DNA from: Streptomyces griseofuscus
GTDB taxonomy: Bacteria; Actinomycetota; Actinomycetes; Streptomycetales; Streptomycetaceae
NCBI RefSeq assembly: GCF_014673495.1
Contig: NZ_CP051006.1
Span: 7,253,001-7,317,000, forward strand
Length of the DNA stretch: 64,000 nucleotides
Direction: 5' to 3'
Position numbers and translations under genes: made by a program. Under the pieces are notes generated by a model. It saw only the letters and a list, made by a program, of their open reading frames with translations, searched no databases and was not told the origin of the DNA. Below, piece by piece: positions 41,968 through 50,842 of this stretch (its first letter is position 1; each line of letters begins with the position of its first letter).

Positions 41968-42768
41968 ATGGAGTTCGGAATACTGGGGCCGTTGTCGCTG
42001 GTCGACAGCGACGGCAGGTCCTGCGCGCCCGGCGCCCTGAAGCTGAAGATACTGCTGGCGAATTTCCTGGTGCGGCCCAACCGCACGATGTCCACCCATC
42101 AGCTGATCGAGGAGATCTGGGGCGGATTCCCGCCCCGGACCGCGACGACGGCGCTCCAGGTGTACATCTCCAACATCCGGAAGATTCTGGGCGAGGGGGG
42201 CTCGCGCACCGAGCAGTCCTCCATCCTCACCCGCCCGCCGGGGTATGTGTTCGAACTGGCCGGGCACGGCAGTGATCTGCACCGGTTCGAGCAGGAACGC
42301 GACGAGGCCGGGCGGCTGGAGGCGGCGGGGGACACGGAAGGCTCCGCGCGGCTGCTGCGCACGGCGTTGCGGCGATGGCGCGGGCGGGCCCTGGCCGATG
42401 TGCGGTGCACACCGCGGCTGACGGCGGCGGCACGGCGCCTGGACGAGCTGTACATCGCGTCGTACGAGAAGTCGATCGAACTCGAATTGATGATGGGGCG
42501 GGACGCGGAACTCGTCGGGGAGCTGTACGCGTTGGCGGGGGAGTATCCCTCCCGTGAGCGGGTCCATGAATTCCTGATGGTCGCCCTGTACAACACGGGA
42601 CGGCCCGGTGAGGCGTTGCAGGCGTACATGTCGATTCGCAATGCGCTGAGCGAGCAGTCCGGGCTCGCCCCGAGCCATCGGCTGCGCGGACTTCAGCAGG
42701 CGATCCTGTCGCGGAGCATCGATGTGCTGTCGATCAGACCGCAGAGCCCGATGCGGTCGATCGCGTGA
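41968..42768 (+). CDS. SARP-family transcriptional regulator
   Basis: A 266-residue regulator. An OmpR-like winged-helix domain comes first (about residues 1-95: MEFGILGPL, ALKLKILLANFLV, NRTMSTHQLIEEIWG, ALQVYISNIRKIL), followed by a bacterial transcriptional activation (BTAD) domain (about 96-255). This is the short SARP layout without an NB-ARC domain, typical of pathway-specific activators of antibiotic clusters. ATG 41968 is chosen over ATG 41944 because GGGGAG lies 7 bp upstream and the family begins with MEFGILGPL. It follows the NRPS operon by 77 bp and may be partly cotranscribed with it. The 11-bp-period repeat upstream of FAAL is a candidate target. It probably activates the lipopeptide genes. 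Confidence 0.93.
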   Translation: MEFGILGPLSLVDSDGRSCAPGALKLKILLANFLVRPNRTMSTHQLIEEIWGGFPPRTATTALQVYISNIRKILGEGGSRTEQSSILTRPPGYVFELAGHGSDLHRFEQERDEAGRLEAAGDTEGSARLLRTALRRWRGRALADVRCTPRLTAAARRLDELYIASYEKSIELELMMGRDAELVGELYALAGEYPSRERVHEFLMVALYNTGRPGEALQAYMSIRNALSEQSGLAPSHRLRGLQQAILSRSIDVLSIRPQSPMRSIA

Positions 42769-42828
42769 TCCGGCGTATCGCGAACCCCTGAGAGCCGGAG
42801 CCGGCCCACCCCGAGGAACTGGACATTC

Positions 42829-44055
42829 ATGCGCGAACTCTTTCGGCTGCGCAATCTGCGTATCTGCATTCTGGGCAATACCGTGACCATGATCGGCGAC
42901 AACGCCTTCTGGCTCGCCGCCTCCATCTGGGTCAAGGAGCTGACCGGATCGACGGCACGGGCCGGCGTCGTCATCCTCTGCCTGACCGTGGGGACCATGC
43001 TCTCGCCCCTGACCGGTGTGCTCGTGGACCGGTTCCGGCGCAAGCGGCTGCTGATGGTCACCGAGGCGGTCACCGCGCTGCTGATGCTGACCCTGGTCAC
43101 GGTGGACGGCCCCGGCCAGGTCTGGCTGATCTATCTGATGATGTTCCTGTACGGGTGCAGTGCCGCGATCACCTCGGGGGCGTTCGCGGCCCTGCGGGAG
43201 CAGCTGATGCCCGCCGAACTCGTCAGCACGGCCATCGGACTCAGCCAGGCACTGAACCAGGGCGCCCGGCTGATCACCCCCGGGATCGGACTGGGGGTCC
43301 TGGCGGGCTGGGGCGGGCATGTCCTGGCGATCGTCGACGCGGCCACCTTCGGGGTGTCCGTACTGTGCTGGTCGCTGGTGCGGATCGAGGATCCGAAGCC
43401 GGTACGGGAAGCGCAGCGGGAGCGCTGGACCCGCCATGTCGGCGCAGGCTTCCGGTACTTGCTGACCACGGCACTGCTGCGGCAGCTGTCCTTCGCCCTG
43501 GCGCTCGCCTTCTTCGCGATGGGCTTCTACGAGACGCTCGGCATCGCCGTGGTGACGGTAGGCCTCGGAAAGCCCGCGACCTGGGTGGGCACGCTGGTCA
43601 CCGTCATGAGCCTGACCGGACTGGGCGGCGGACTGCTCGCACCGGCCATCATCAAACGCGCGGGGCCCGGCCGGACCGCCGCGGCCGGTCTCGCGCTGTG
43701 CGCGGTGGCCGGCGTGTTCGTGGCCGTCCCCAACACGGCGGTGGTGCTCGCCGCCGCGGCGGTCGTCGGGCTGGGCCTGGCGCCGGTCGTGGTCAGCTCC
43801 ATGACCGCGTTCCAGCTGTACACCGCGAACGAACTGCTGGGCCGGGTGACCGGCGCGGCGAACTTCGTGATGACCGGTATGCAGGGCATCGGGATTTTCG
43901 TCGGCGTCATGCTGATCGACGTACTGCCCTACCGGTACCTCGTCTACCTCAGCGTGGCCGTTCTCGCCGTCGGCGCGCTGTATCTGGCCACCCGCCCCGA
44001 ACAGCGGCGGCGGCCCCTGGTCCCGGCGCCGGCGGGTATGTCCGGCACACAGTGA
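42829..44055 (+). CDS. MFS transporter, 12-TM exporter
   Basis: A 408-residue major facilitator protein with about 12 hydrophobic segments. The loop 2-3 motif reads GVLVDRFRRKRLL, a form of the MFS signature, and the N-terminus resembles the EntS/tetracycline-resistance-like exporter group. GAGGA lies upstream of ATG 42829. It sits 60 bp after the SARP gene and 49 bp before the type II thioesterase, in one direction, so it is likely in the same transcription unit. A role in export of the lipopeptide or self-resistance is inferred from position only. Confidence 0.85.
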   Translation: MRELFRLRNLRICILGNTVTMIGDNAFWLAASIWVKELTGSTARAGVVILCLTVGTMLSPLTGVLVDRFRRKRLLMVTEAVTALLMLTLVTVDGPGQVWLIYLMMFLYGCSAAITSGAFAALREQLMPAELVSTAIGLSQALNQGARLITPGIGLGVLAGWGGHVLAIVDAATFGVSVLCWSLVRIEDPKPVREAQRERWTRHVGAGFRYLLTTALLRQLSFALALAFFAMGFYETLGIAVVTVGLGKPATWVGTLVTVMSLTGLGGGLLAPAIIKRAGPGRTAAAGLALCAVAGVFVAVPNTAVVLAAAAVVGLGLAPVVVSSMTAFQLYTANELLGRVTGAANFVMTGMQGIGIFVGVMLIDVLPYRYLVYLSVAVLAVGALYLATRPEQRRRPLVPAPAGMSGTQ

Positions 44056-44104
44056 ACCGACCCGACCGTGATCTCCCCGCGCACCCACCACTGGAGCACA
44101 ACCC

Positions 44105-44887
44105 ATGATCCTGAACACCCCCGGCACCGCGACCTGGCTGCGGCGGTTCGGCACGGCCGCCGGGCCCCGGCAGCATCTCGTCTGCTTCCCGCACGCCGGG
44201 GGTGCCGCCAGCGGCTTCAGCGGCTGGCGCCGGGGGCTGCCCGCCGATGTGGAACTGCTCGCGGTCCGCTACCCCGGCCGGGAGGACCGGATCACCGAGC
44301 CGTTCATGGCGGACATGGACGCGATGGCCGCGGCGATCTCCGCGGACCTCGCGCCGCTGCTCGATCGCGGACTGGTGCTGTTCGGGCACAGCATGGGCGC
44401 GGCCCTCGCCTTCGAGGTCGCGCTGCTGCTGGAGCGGCGCCACGGCCGGGGCCCCGACCTGGTCGTGGTGTCCGGGCGCGGCGGCCCCGGCACCGGCGGG
44501 CGCGAACTGCCCGAGGACGACGACGAGTCGGTCGTCGCGTTCGCCAGGTCCCTGGACCACGCCAACGCGGCGGTGTACGACAACGAGGACCTTCGCCCGC
44601 TGCTGCTCCCTGCGCTCCGCGCGGACCTGCGGGTGATCAGGAACCACACGCCCCGGCCCGGCCGCACCGTCAGGAGCCCGCTGGCGATCTACGTCGGGGA
44701 CCGCGACCCGGACGTCACCGTCCCCGAGGCACACGCCTGGTCGCGGGCCTCGACCGGCGCGTCGAGCCTCAAGGTGTTTCCCGGCGGACACTTCTACCTC
44801 GCCGAGTCCGAGGCGTCGGTGCTGGCCGACCTGTCCGCGCGGCTGCGCGACATACGCGCCGACTCGGCGGTACGGCAGGGAAGCTGA
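44105..44887 (+). CDS. Type II thioesterase (editing)
   Basis: A 260-residue stand-alone thioesterase of the alpha/beta hydrolase fold. Visible are the type II opening FPHAGGAASGFSGW (about residues 28-41), RYPGRED, and the nucleophile Ser96 in GHSMG. The C-terminal GGHFYL holds the catalytic His, and GDRDPDV fits the acid region. Such enzymes remove wrong or stalled acyl groups from carrier domains, here probably the eleven NRPS T domains. GGAG precedes ATG 44105. It is the last gene of the plus-strand SARP-MFS-TEII group and converges with the methyltransferase gene 15 bp away. Confidence 0.93.
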   Translation: MILNTPGTATWLRRFGTAAGPRQHLVCFPHAGGAASGFSGWRRGLPADVELLAVRYPGREDRITEPFMADMDAMAAAISADLAPLLDRGLVLFGHSMGAALAFEVALLLERRHGRGPDLVVVSGRGGPGTGGRELPEDDDESVVAFARSLDHANAAVYDNEDLRPLLLPALRADLRVIRNHTPRPGRTVRSPLAIYVGDRDPDVTVPEAHAWSRASTGASSLKVFPGGHFYLAESEASVLADLSARLRDIRADSAVRQGS

Positions 44888-44890
44888 GCC

Positions 44891-44908
44891 ACCTGAGGGA
44901 CGTCAGGT
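44891..44908. terminator. Small hairpin between convergent genes
   Basis: ACCTGA, loop GGGACG, TCAGGT: a perfect 6-bp stem in the gap between the TEII and methyltransferase ends, overlapping the methyltransferase stop codon. The position fits a bidirectional terminator, but the stem is short and no T-run follows. Confidence 0.35.
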
Positions 44909-45619
44909 CGCCACCTGGATCTCCAGCAGGATGTGTTCCAGCGTCTCCGTTCCCTCCGGGAAGCTGTGCCGGCGCAGCACCTTCAGCCGGCGGTCGTGGG
45001 CCGTGGCCAGGGCGGTCAGACGGGGGAGGTCGCCGCGGTCGCTGAACTGGAGGAGGGCCCTGCCGCCGGACGTGAGCCGCAGAGGGGCCTCCACCAGATA
45101 GCGCTCATGGGCGCGGTAGCCGGTGTCGACGTAGGCGCGCTCGTGGTCGCCGCGGTAGCGGTAGTCGTCCGGGGCCAGCACGAAGTTGGAGTGCCAGTAC
45201 ACGCAGTCGAAACGGTCGTCGGCGTCGAGCGCGGCGAACAGGTCGCTGTGTACGGCCCGCAGCCGGTCGCCGACACCATGGCGCCCGGCGTTGCGGCGGG
45301 TGTTCTCCACGGCGCGCGCGTTGATGTCCGTGGCCACCACCCGGGCGGCGCCCCGCAGCGCGGCCATGACCGCGATGATCCCGGTGCCCGAGCCGACCTC
45401 CAGGAAGGACCCGCCGGGCCGCAGCAGGGGCGCCTCGGTGCCAGTCAGGCCCAGGATGTCCATCGCCGTCTCGGTCGTCCTGGAGAACGGCGGCGCGAAG
45501 ACATCGGCGAGCAGGTCCCATTCGAGGCCCGCCATGGTGAAGGTGTCCGGACGATCCGGCCGACTCGAAGCCGCGCGGCTTCGTTCGAGAGATCGCTCGT
45601 AGCTGGTGCGTTCCGTCAT
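44903..45619 (-). CDS. SAM-dependent methyltransferase, class I
   Basis: A 238-residue class I methyltransferase. The SAM-binding glycine loop is LEVGSGTGIIAV, followed by the acidic VVATDIN at the end of strand 2. The post-motif position usually holding NPPY in N-methyltransferases reads SNFVLAP, so the target atom is unclear. ATG 45619 is chosen because GGAAGGA lies upstream; a further in-frame ATG at 45655 has no ribosome site. It is third in the minus-strand group P450, MFS, methyltransferase, 147 bp after the exporter. It may tailor the peptide or an amino acid precursor; the substrate is unknown. Confidence 0.8.
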   Translation of the reverse strand: MTERTSYERSLERSRAASSRPDRPDTFTMAGLEWDLLADVFAPPFSRTTETAMDILGLTGTEAPLLRPGGSFLEVGSGTGIIAVMAALRGAARVVATDINARAVENTRRNAGRHGVGDRLRAVHSDLFAALDADDRFDCVYWHSNFVLAPDDYRYRGDHERAYVDTGYRAHERYLVEAPLRLTSGGRALLQFSDRGDLPRLTALATAHDRRLKVLRRHSFPEGTETLEHILLEIQVAT

Positions 45620-45766
45620 CTGGGTTCCTTCCCCCCGCAGTTCGTCCCGGCTCATGACAGCACGGACGGGGGAGACATGGCCGAGGTGAACGCCGGCACC
45701 GAATGATTTCGGCCGAACGGGCGGGTGTTCGCACGCTGGAAAACGGTGGTCCGTGCGTCGGCGCGG

Positions 45767-47125
45767 CTAGACAAGCACGCTCTCGGTACGGGTGTGGGTG
45801 CGCACCAGCGCCAGGGACGCGAGCACCGCGAGGCACAGTAACGGCAGGCTGTACGCGTACACCGTGCCCGCGAGCCGTCCGGCCGGGAAGAAGACCAGGC
45901 CCGCGCAGCTCAGGCCCAGCGACCCGGACAGCTGCTGGATCGCGGGCAGGGCACCGGAGGCCGCCCCCCGCAGGTCCGGCCGGATTCCGTCGAGAGTGTC
46001 GGCGAACACCCGGGCCACGAAGGCGCCGTAGCCGACCCCCGCCGCGAACAGCGCGGGGCTCAGCGCGATGGGCGGGACCCGGGGAAGCAGTACGGCGACC
46101 ACGAGCAGGCTCGCCGCGACCAGCGCGGCGGCGTACACACTGTGCCGGGGGGAGCGGGCCCGGCGCCCCGCGAGGGTGGAACCGGCGATCGCGCCCACCG
46201 CCCAGGGGATCTGGAGCAGCCCGGCGCGCAGCGGGCTGAGCCCCCGGACCGTCTGGAGCCACTGGCTGAACAGGAAGAAGAACGGGGTGACCGCGAGGAA
46301 GAACGCCGCCGCCGTCGCGCTCCCCGCACGAAAGCGCGGCCCGCGCCACAGCCCCAGCGGCAGGGTCACGGGCCGCCCGTTGCGCCCCTGGAGCACAAGG
46401 GCGCACACCACCACCGCGGCGCCGATCGCCCCGCACAGCCAGGGCAGGACGCCCCCGACGGTGCGGGCCAGCGAGATCGCCAGCACGAGGCCCAGCACCC
46501 CGGCGGCCAGCCCCGCCGCGGTCGACCAGCCCACCCGCTGCTCCGGATCGCGTGCGAGCACCGGCACACAGCGGGGGAGGGCCAGCAGCACCGCGGCACC
46601 GACCGGGACGTTGACCGCGAAGATCGCCCGCCAGCCGATGCCCGCCACGTCCGACTCGCTGAGCAGCGCGCCCAGCACCGGTCCGAGCACCGAGGCCAGG
46701 CCCATCGTCGCGCCGTACCAGCCGAGAGCGCGGCGGTGGGCCGGACCCTGCCACAGGGCGGAGATCGCGAACAGGGCCTGCGGGACCATCACCCCGGCGC
46801 CGATGCCCTGCACCAGCCGCATGCCGATGAGCACGTCGACCGTCGGCGCAAGACCGCAGCCCGCCGAGGCCAGCGTGAACAGCGCGACACCGACGGCGAA
46901 CACCCGCCGGGGACCGTGCCGGTGGCCGAACCGCCCGGCCGGCAGCAGTGTCGCGGCGAGAGCGGCGGTGTAGACGGCCGAGACGAGGACCAGCCGGCCG
47001 CTGCCCGCGTCCAGGTCGGCGCCGATGGCGGGCGCGGCGACATTGACGATCGTCGTGTCCAGCAACTGGATGAACGTGGAGGCGAGCAGGACAGTGAGGG
47101 CCAGGGGGCGGGAGGCGGTGGGCAC
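45767..47125 (-). CDS. DHA2-family MFS drug transporter, 14-TM type
   Basis: A 452-residue multidrug-type exporter. The start LASTFIQLLDTTIVNVA carries the LDxTIVNVA motif of the 14-helix DHA2 (EmrB/QacA) group. The loop 2-3 signature GRFGHRHGPRR and the motif C-like GVMVPQ region follow. Hydrophobic segments fill the chain. It starts at GTG 47125 with AGGTAGGA just upstream. It lies 54 bp after the P450 gene on the same strand. It is a second exporter in the cluster, with a likely resistance or export role. No ABC transporter was found in the window. Confidence 0.88.
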   Translation of the reverse strand: MPTASRPLALTVLLASTFIQLLDTTIVNVAAPAIGADLDAGSGRLVLVSAVYTAALAATLLPAGRFGHRHGPRRVFAVGVALFTLASAGCGLAPTVDVLIGMRLVQGIGAGVMVPQALFAISALWQGPAHRRALGWYGATMGLASVLGPVLGALLSESDVAGIGWRAIFAVNVPVGAAVLLALPRCVPVLARDPEQRVGWSTAAGLAAGVLGLVLAISLARTVGGVLPWLCGAIGAAVVVCALVLQGRNGRPVTLPLGLWRGPRFRAGSATAAAFFLAVTPFFFLFSQWLQTVRGLSPLRAGLLQIPWAVGAIAGSTLAGRRARSPRHSVYAAALVAASLLVVAVLLPRVPPIALSPALFAAGVGYGAFVARVFADTLDGIRPDLRGAASGALPAIQQLSGSLGLSCAGLVFFPAGRLAGTVYAYSLPLLCLAVLASLALVRTHTRTESVLV

Positions 47126-47179
47126 GTTCCTACCTGATCATCCGGGCGACGGTGGCGTCCCGTGAATCGGCGCGGGGCT

Positions 47180-48385
47180 TCAGAAAGTGACCGGAAGCCC
47201 CTCGGTGCGCAGCGTGATGTGGCCACCGATCCACTTGACCTCCTCCGGGTCGACCGCGAGCCGCAGACCGGGCAGCCTGCGCGCCAACGTGCCGAAGGCG
47301 ACCTGGAGTTCCATGCGCGCCACACCCGCGCCGGGGCAGTGGTGGGGGCCGTAGCCGAACACCAGATGGCGGTTGTCCGCGCGGGTGATGTCGAACCGCT
47401 CCGGCTGCGCGAACTGCCGCTCGTCACGCGAGGAGGCGTGCATCAGCGGAATGACCCCCTCGCCCTTGCCGATCGAGGTGCCCGCCAGCTCCACATCCTC
47501 CAACGCCACGCGCAGCAGGCCGACATCGGACGGCGGGGCGTACCGGAAGACCTCCTCCACGGCGGGCTCGGTCAGCTCGTCCGGGCGGGCGGTGAGCAGC
47601 TCCCACTGGTCCCGGTGCCGCAGCAGCTGGAAGATTCCCCGGCCAATGGTGTTCACCGTGGTGTCATGGCCCGCCAGCAGCAACTCCGCTCCCAGCCAGG
47701 TCAGTTCGGCCTCGGACAGCCGGTCGTCGGCGTCCCGGGCCTGGACCAGGGCGCTGAGCAGATCGTCCCGGGGCTCGGCCCGCCGCGCGGCCACCAGCTC
47801 CCGGACGTACGCGGTCATCGCCTCACGCGTGGCCAGCCGCTGCTCATTGGCTCCGACGCTCATCAGCGTCTCGGTCCAGGTCTTGATCCGGTCGCGGTCC
47901 GCCAGCGGCGCCCCGACGATCTCGCAGACCACCCAGATCGGCAGCACGGTGCAGAACTCGTGGTAGATGTCGACCGGTTGGGGCAGCGCCGCCACCCGGT
48001 CGATCAGCTCGTCCGTGATCTCCTGCACCCGGGCCCGCAGTTCCTCGGCCCGGCGCGGAGCGAAGGCGCCCGCGATCAGCCGGCGCAGCCGGGCGTGGTC
48101 GGCGCCGTCCAGGTTGAAGATGCTGTACGGGTTGTCGCCGAAGTCCGGGCCCTTCACCATCCGGGGCGCGCCCGGTGCGCGCAGCGCGGCCCGGGACAGC
48201 CTGCGGTCCGTCAGCGCCGTGACCACCTCGTCGTAGCCGCTCACCACCCACGCCTCGTCGCCGCTGGGCAGCGTCACCCGGCTGACCGGGCACGCGGACC
48301 GCAGCCCGGACAGCTCGGTGGGCGGCTCGCCCAGCGGGCCGGGCGGGAACGGGAAGGCGGTCGGGTCCTGCGCACTGCTGCTCAT
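47180..48385 (-). CDS. Cytochrome P450
   Basis: A 401-residue soluble bacterial P450. The I-helix oxygen motif is AGHDTT, the K-helix ExxR reads EEVFR, and the heme loop FGYGPHHCPG has the proximal Cys350. ATG 48385 is chosen for the GGGGGAG 6 bp upstream and normal family length. The frame stays open for another 375 codons upstream, but that stretch is the antisense of the LLM gene. It is the first gene of the minus-strand P450-MFS-methyltransferase group, divergent from the LLM oxidoreductase across 225 bp. Beside an NRPS it most likely hydroxylates a carrier-bound amino acid or the finished lipopeptide. No separate ferredoxin gene is seen. Confidence 0.93.
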   Translation of the reverse strand: MSSSAQDPTAFPFPPGPLGEPPTELSGLRSACPVSRVTLPSGDEAWVVSGYDEVVTALTDRRLSRAALRAPGAPRMVKGPDFGDNPYSIFNLDGADHARLRRLIAGAFAPRRAEELRARVQEITDELIDRVAALPQPVDIYHEFCTVLPIWVVCEIVGAPLADRDRIKTWTETLMSVGANEQRLATREAMTAYVRELVAARRAEPRDDLLSALVQARDADDRLSEAELTWLGAELLLAGHDTTVNTIGRGIFQLLRHRDQWELLTARPDELTEPAVEEVFRYAPPSDVGLLRVALEDVELAGTSIGKGEGVIPLMHASSRDERQFAQPERFDITRADNRHLVFGYGPHHCPGAGVARMELQVAFGTLARRLPGLRLAVDPEEVKWIGGHITLRTEGLPVTF

Positions 48386-48610
48386 GGAGACTCCCCCTTT
48401 GTCGGGCGTCCCTGCGGGCACCCCGTCGGTTGCCCCCAGTCTGCGGGCGCCCGGCCGGGCCGGTCTTCGGGTCTGGGACGGGGATGGCCCGCCGTCGGGC
48501 CGTACCGGCGGACGGGCCGCTTCCCCGCCCCGCGGCCAGGTCACCGGGCGCGGCGCGCTCACTAGGCTCATCGTGACCATCCGTCCCCGGCGATCCAGAG
48601 GCCCGTCATC

Positions 48611-49588
48611 GTGCGTTACGGGGTCAACCTTCCGCTGCCCGGCGTCCCCCTGTCCGACCACGCGCCCGTGCTGCGCGAACTGCCCGGCCTGGGCTACACC
48701 GACCTGTGGACGGGCGAGGCGGCGGGGCACGACGGGTTCACCCCGCTGGCCCTCGCCGCCGCCTGGGCGCCCGGGATGCGCCTGGGCACGGCGGTGGTGC
48801 CCGCGTTCACCAGAGGACCGGCGCTGCTCGCCATGACCGCGGCCACCCTGGCGGAGGCCGCGCGCGGGGACGTGGTCGTCGGTATCGGCTCCTCGGGACC
48901 GCCGTTCGTCGACCGGATCAACGGCATCTCCTCCGCCGAGCCGTACCGGCGGGTGCGGGACACGGCACGCTTTCTGCGCGCGGCCTTCGACGGGCGTACG
49001 GTACGGGGCCGCTTCGACAGCTTCACCATCGACGGATTCCGGCTGCCGCGACCGCCCGCGCCCCGGCCCAAGGTGATGATCGGCGCCCTGCGGCCCGGCA
49101 TGCTGCGGCTCGCGGCCCGCGAGTCCGACGGGGCGATCACCAACTTCCTCGCGGTCCGGGACGTCCCCGTGGTGGCGGCCGCGCTGGGGCCCGAACGCCC
49201 GGACCGGGAACTCGTCGCCCGCCTGTACGTGTGCCCGACCCGCGACCGGACGTACGCGCGCCGGCTCGGCCGCCGGATGCTGGCGGGCATCCTCAACGCG
49301 CGGACGTATGCCGCCTTCCACGCCTGGCTCGGCCGGGCGGACGTCCTCGACGCCAGCTGGCGGGCCTGGGCCGAGGGCGACCCGGAGCGCGCGGCCGCCG
49401 CCGTACCGGACGAGCTGGTGGACGACCTGCTCATCCACGGGGACCCGGAGGAGTGCCGTGCGCACATCGCCCGCTTCGTCGCGGCCGGCATCGACACACC
49501 GTTCCTCCATCTGCTGCCCGCGCCCGAGACGGGCACCGGCCCGCAGGGGGTGCTGACCGCGCTGCGCGCCCTCGCGCCCGCCCGGTGA
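48611..49588 (+). CDS. LLM-class flavin/F420-dependent oxidoreductase
   Basis: A 325-residue luciferase-like monooxygenase-fold protein, begun at GTG 48611 with AGAGG about 9 bp upstream. The N-terminus GVNLPLPG, the central GIGSSGPPF and the PKVMIGALRPGML segment are typical of the group that uses F420 or FMN. The divergent 225 bp gap to the P450 gene (48386-48610) should hold both promoters. TGCGGGC occurs twice there, 29 bp apart, with no further pattern. The reaction could be reduction or oxidation of an amino acid or of the lipid; nothing in the sequence fixes it. Confidence 0.82.
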   Translation: MRYGVNLPLPGVPLSDHAPVLRELPGLGYTDLWTGEAAGHDGFTPLALAAAWAPGMRLGTAVVPAFTRGPALLAMTAATLAEAARGDVVVGIGSSGPPFVDRINGISSAEPYRRVRDTARFLRAAFDGRTVRGRFDSFTIDGFRLPRPPAPRPKVMIGALRPGMLRLAARESDGAITNFLAVRDVPVVAAALGPERPDRELVARLYVCPTRDRTYARRLGRRMLAGILNARTYAAFHAWLGRADVLDASWRAWAEGDPERAAAAVPDELVDDLLIHGDPEECRAHIARFVAAGIDTPFLHLLPAPETGTGPQGVLTALRALAPAR

Positions 49589-49700
49589 CGCACCAAAAGT
49601 CCAAAAAGGCGCGGTAAAAGCCCGCTATGCGGAGATTTCGACCGAGAACGACACGGAGAGGGGGAGGGGCGTCGGGCGCGGCCCGGCGGCCCCGACAGCC

Positions 49701-50747
49701 ATGAAGGCGATCGCATACAACCACCGGGGCGGCCCGGACGTACTGGAACTGGTCGAACGGCCGATACCCGAACCGGGGCCCGGCGAGGTCCGGGTCCGGG
49801 TCCGGGTCTCGGGCGTCAACCCGACCGACTGGAAGGCACGCGGCGGCGGCCCGACCGACTGGAAGGGCGCGGCCCCCGGCCAGGCGCTGCCCGCCCCGCA
49901 GGTCCCCCACCAGGACGGCGCCGGTCTGCTCGACGCCGTAGGCGAGGGCGTCGACGCGGGGCTGCTGGGCCGCCGGGTCTGGATCTGGGAGGCCGCCTGG
50001 ATGCGCCCCGACGGCACCGCGCAGGAGTACGTCGTGCTGCCCGCGCCCCAGGCCGTGCCGCTGCCCGACCATGCCTCCTACGACCTCGGCGCCTGCCTGG
50101 GCATCCCCGGCTTCACCGCCCACCGCGCCCTCACCCTGCCCGGCAGCGGACCCGACCGGCTGGGCCCCGGCACCTGGGCCGGCCGTACGGTCCTGGTGGC
50201 GGGCGGCGCGGGCGCCGTGGGCAACGCGGCGATCCAGCTGGCCCGTTGGTCCGGTGCCACGGTGATCACCACCGTCAGCAGCCCGGAGAAGGCCCGGCTG
50301 GCCCGCGCCGCCGGTGCCGAGCACGTGGTCGACTACCGCGCCGAGGACGCCGCCTCCGCGATCCGGGCCGTCGCACCCCGGGGGGTGGACCTGGTGGTCG
50401 AGGTCGCGCCCGCGGTCAACGCGGAGCTGGACCAGGCGGTGCTCGCCTTCGGCGGCACGGTCGTCTACTACTCCAACGACGGCGGCAACACCCTCACCCT
50501 GCCGGTCTTCGACCAGTTCATCGCGGGCACCCGCTGGCAGGGCCTGCTGGTGTACGCCGTCCCGCCGAAGGCCAAGGCCCAGGCGGTGGCCGACCTCACC
50601 GCGGCCGTCGAGACCGGTGCCCTGCGGGTGGGGGAGGCGGCCGGGCTGCCGCTGCACCGCTACCCGCTGGAGAAGACGGCCGAGGCCCAACGGGCCGTGC
50701 AGGACGGCACGATCGGGCGGGTCCTCGTGGACGTCGGGGAGTTCTGA
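49701..50747 (+). CDS. MDR-family quinone oxidoreductase/alcohol dehydrogenase (zinc-free)
   Basis: A 348-residue medium-chain dehydrogenase/reductase of the zeta-crystallin (quinone oxidoreductase) type. The NADPH-binding loop VLVAGGAGAVGNAAIQLA is seen near residues 170-187, and the catalytic-zinc ligands of alcohol dehydrogenases are absent. An unusual 10-residue tandem repeat, PTDWKARGGG then PTDWKGAAPG, is encoded by a 30-bp repeat at 49820-49879 in the N-terminal domain. No strong ribosome site lies directly before ATG 49701; a purine run (49653-49668) is too far away. It follows the LLM gene by 112 bp in the same direction and ends before a strong terminator. The substrate is unknown. 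Confidence 0.85.
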   Translation: MKAIAYNHRGGPDVLELVERPIPEPGPGEVRVRVRVSGVNPTDWKARGGGPTDWKGAAPGQALPAPQVPHQDGAGLLDAVGEGVDAGLLGRRVWIWEAAWMRPDGTAQEYVVLPAPQAVPLPDHASYDLGACLGIPGFTAHRALTLPGSGPDRLGPGTWAGRTVLVAGGAGAVGNAAIQLARWSGATVITTVSSPEKARLARAAGAEHVVDYRAEDAASAIRAVAPRGVDLVVEVAPAVNAELDQAVLAFGGTVVYYSNDGGNTLTLPVFDQFIAGTRWQGLLVYAVPPKAKAQAVADLTAAVETGALRVGEAAGLPLHRYPLEKTAEAQRAVQDGTIGRVLVDVGEF

Positions 50748-50783
50748 CCCGCACACGCGGTCGCACGCGCGCCCGCACACGCG

Positions 50784-50819
50784 AGAAGCGGGGCGCCGAA
50801 ATCCCGGCGCCCCGCTTCT
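50784..50819. terminator. Strong bidirectional terminator hairpin
   Basis: A perfect 15-bp GC-rich stem (50784-50798 with 50805-50819) and a 6-base AAATCC loop in the gap between the convergent MDR gene and alpha/beta hydrolase gene. The AGAAG/CTTCT base of the stem gives a short T-rich tail in each direction. It separates the NRPS tailoring block from the right-hand operons. Confidence 0.85.
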
Positions 50820-50842
50820 GCTTCCGCTCTCGCGTCAGGCGG

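Noticed and set aside
48413..48448. TGCGGGC repeated upstream of P450/LLM as a SARP site
   Set aside because: The copies are 29 bp apart, not 11 or 22, and such GC-rich heptamers are common in this DNA.
48386..49510. A 375-codon upstream extension of the P450 frame
   Set aside because: It is the antisense of the LLM oxidoreductase gene. The P450 has a proper start and ribosome site at 48385.
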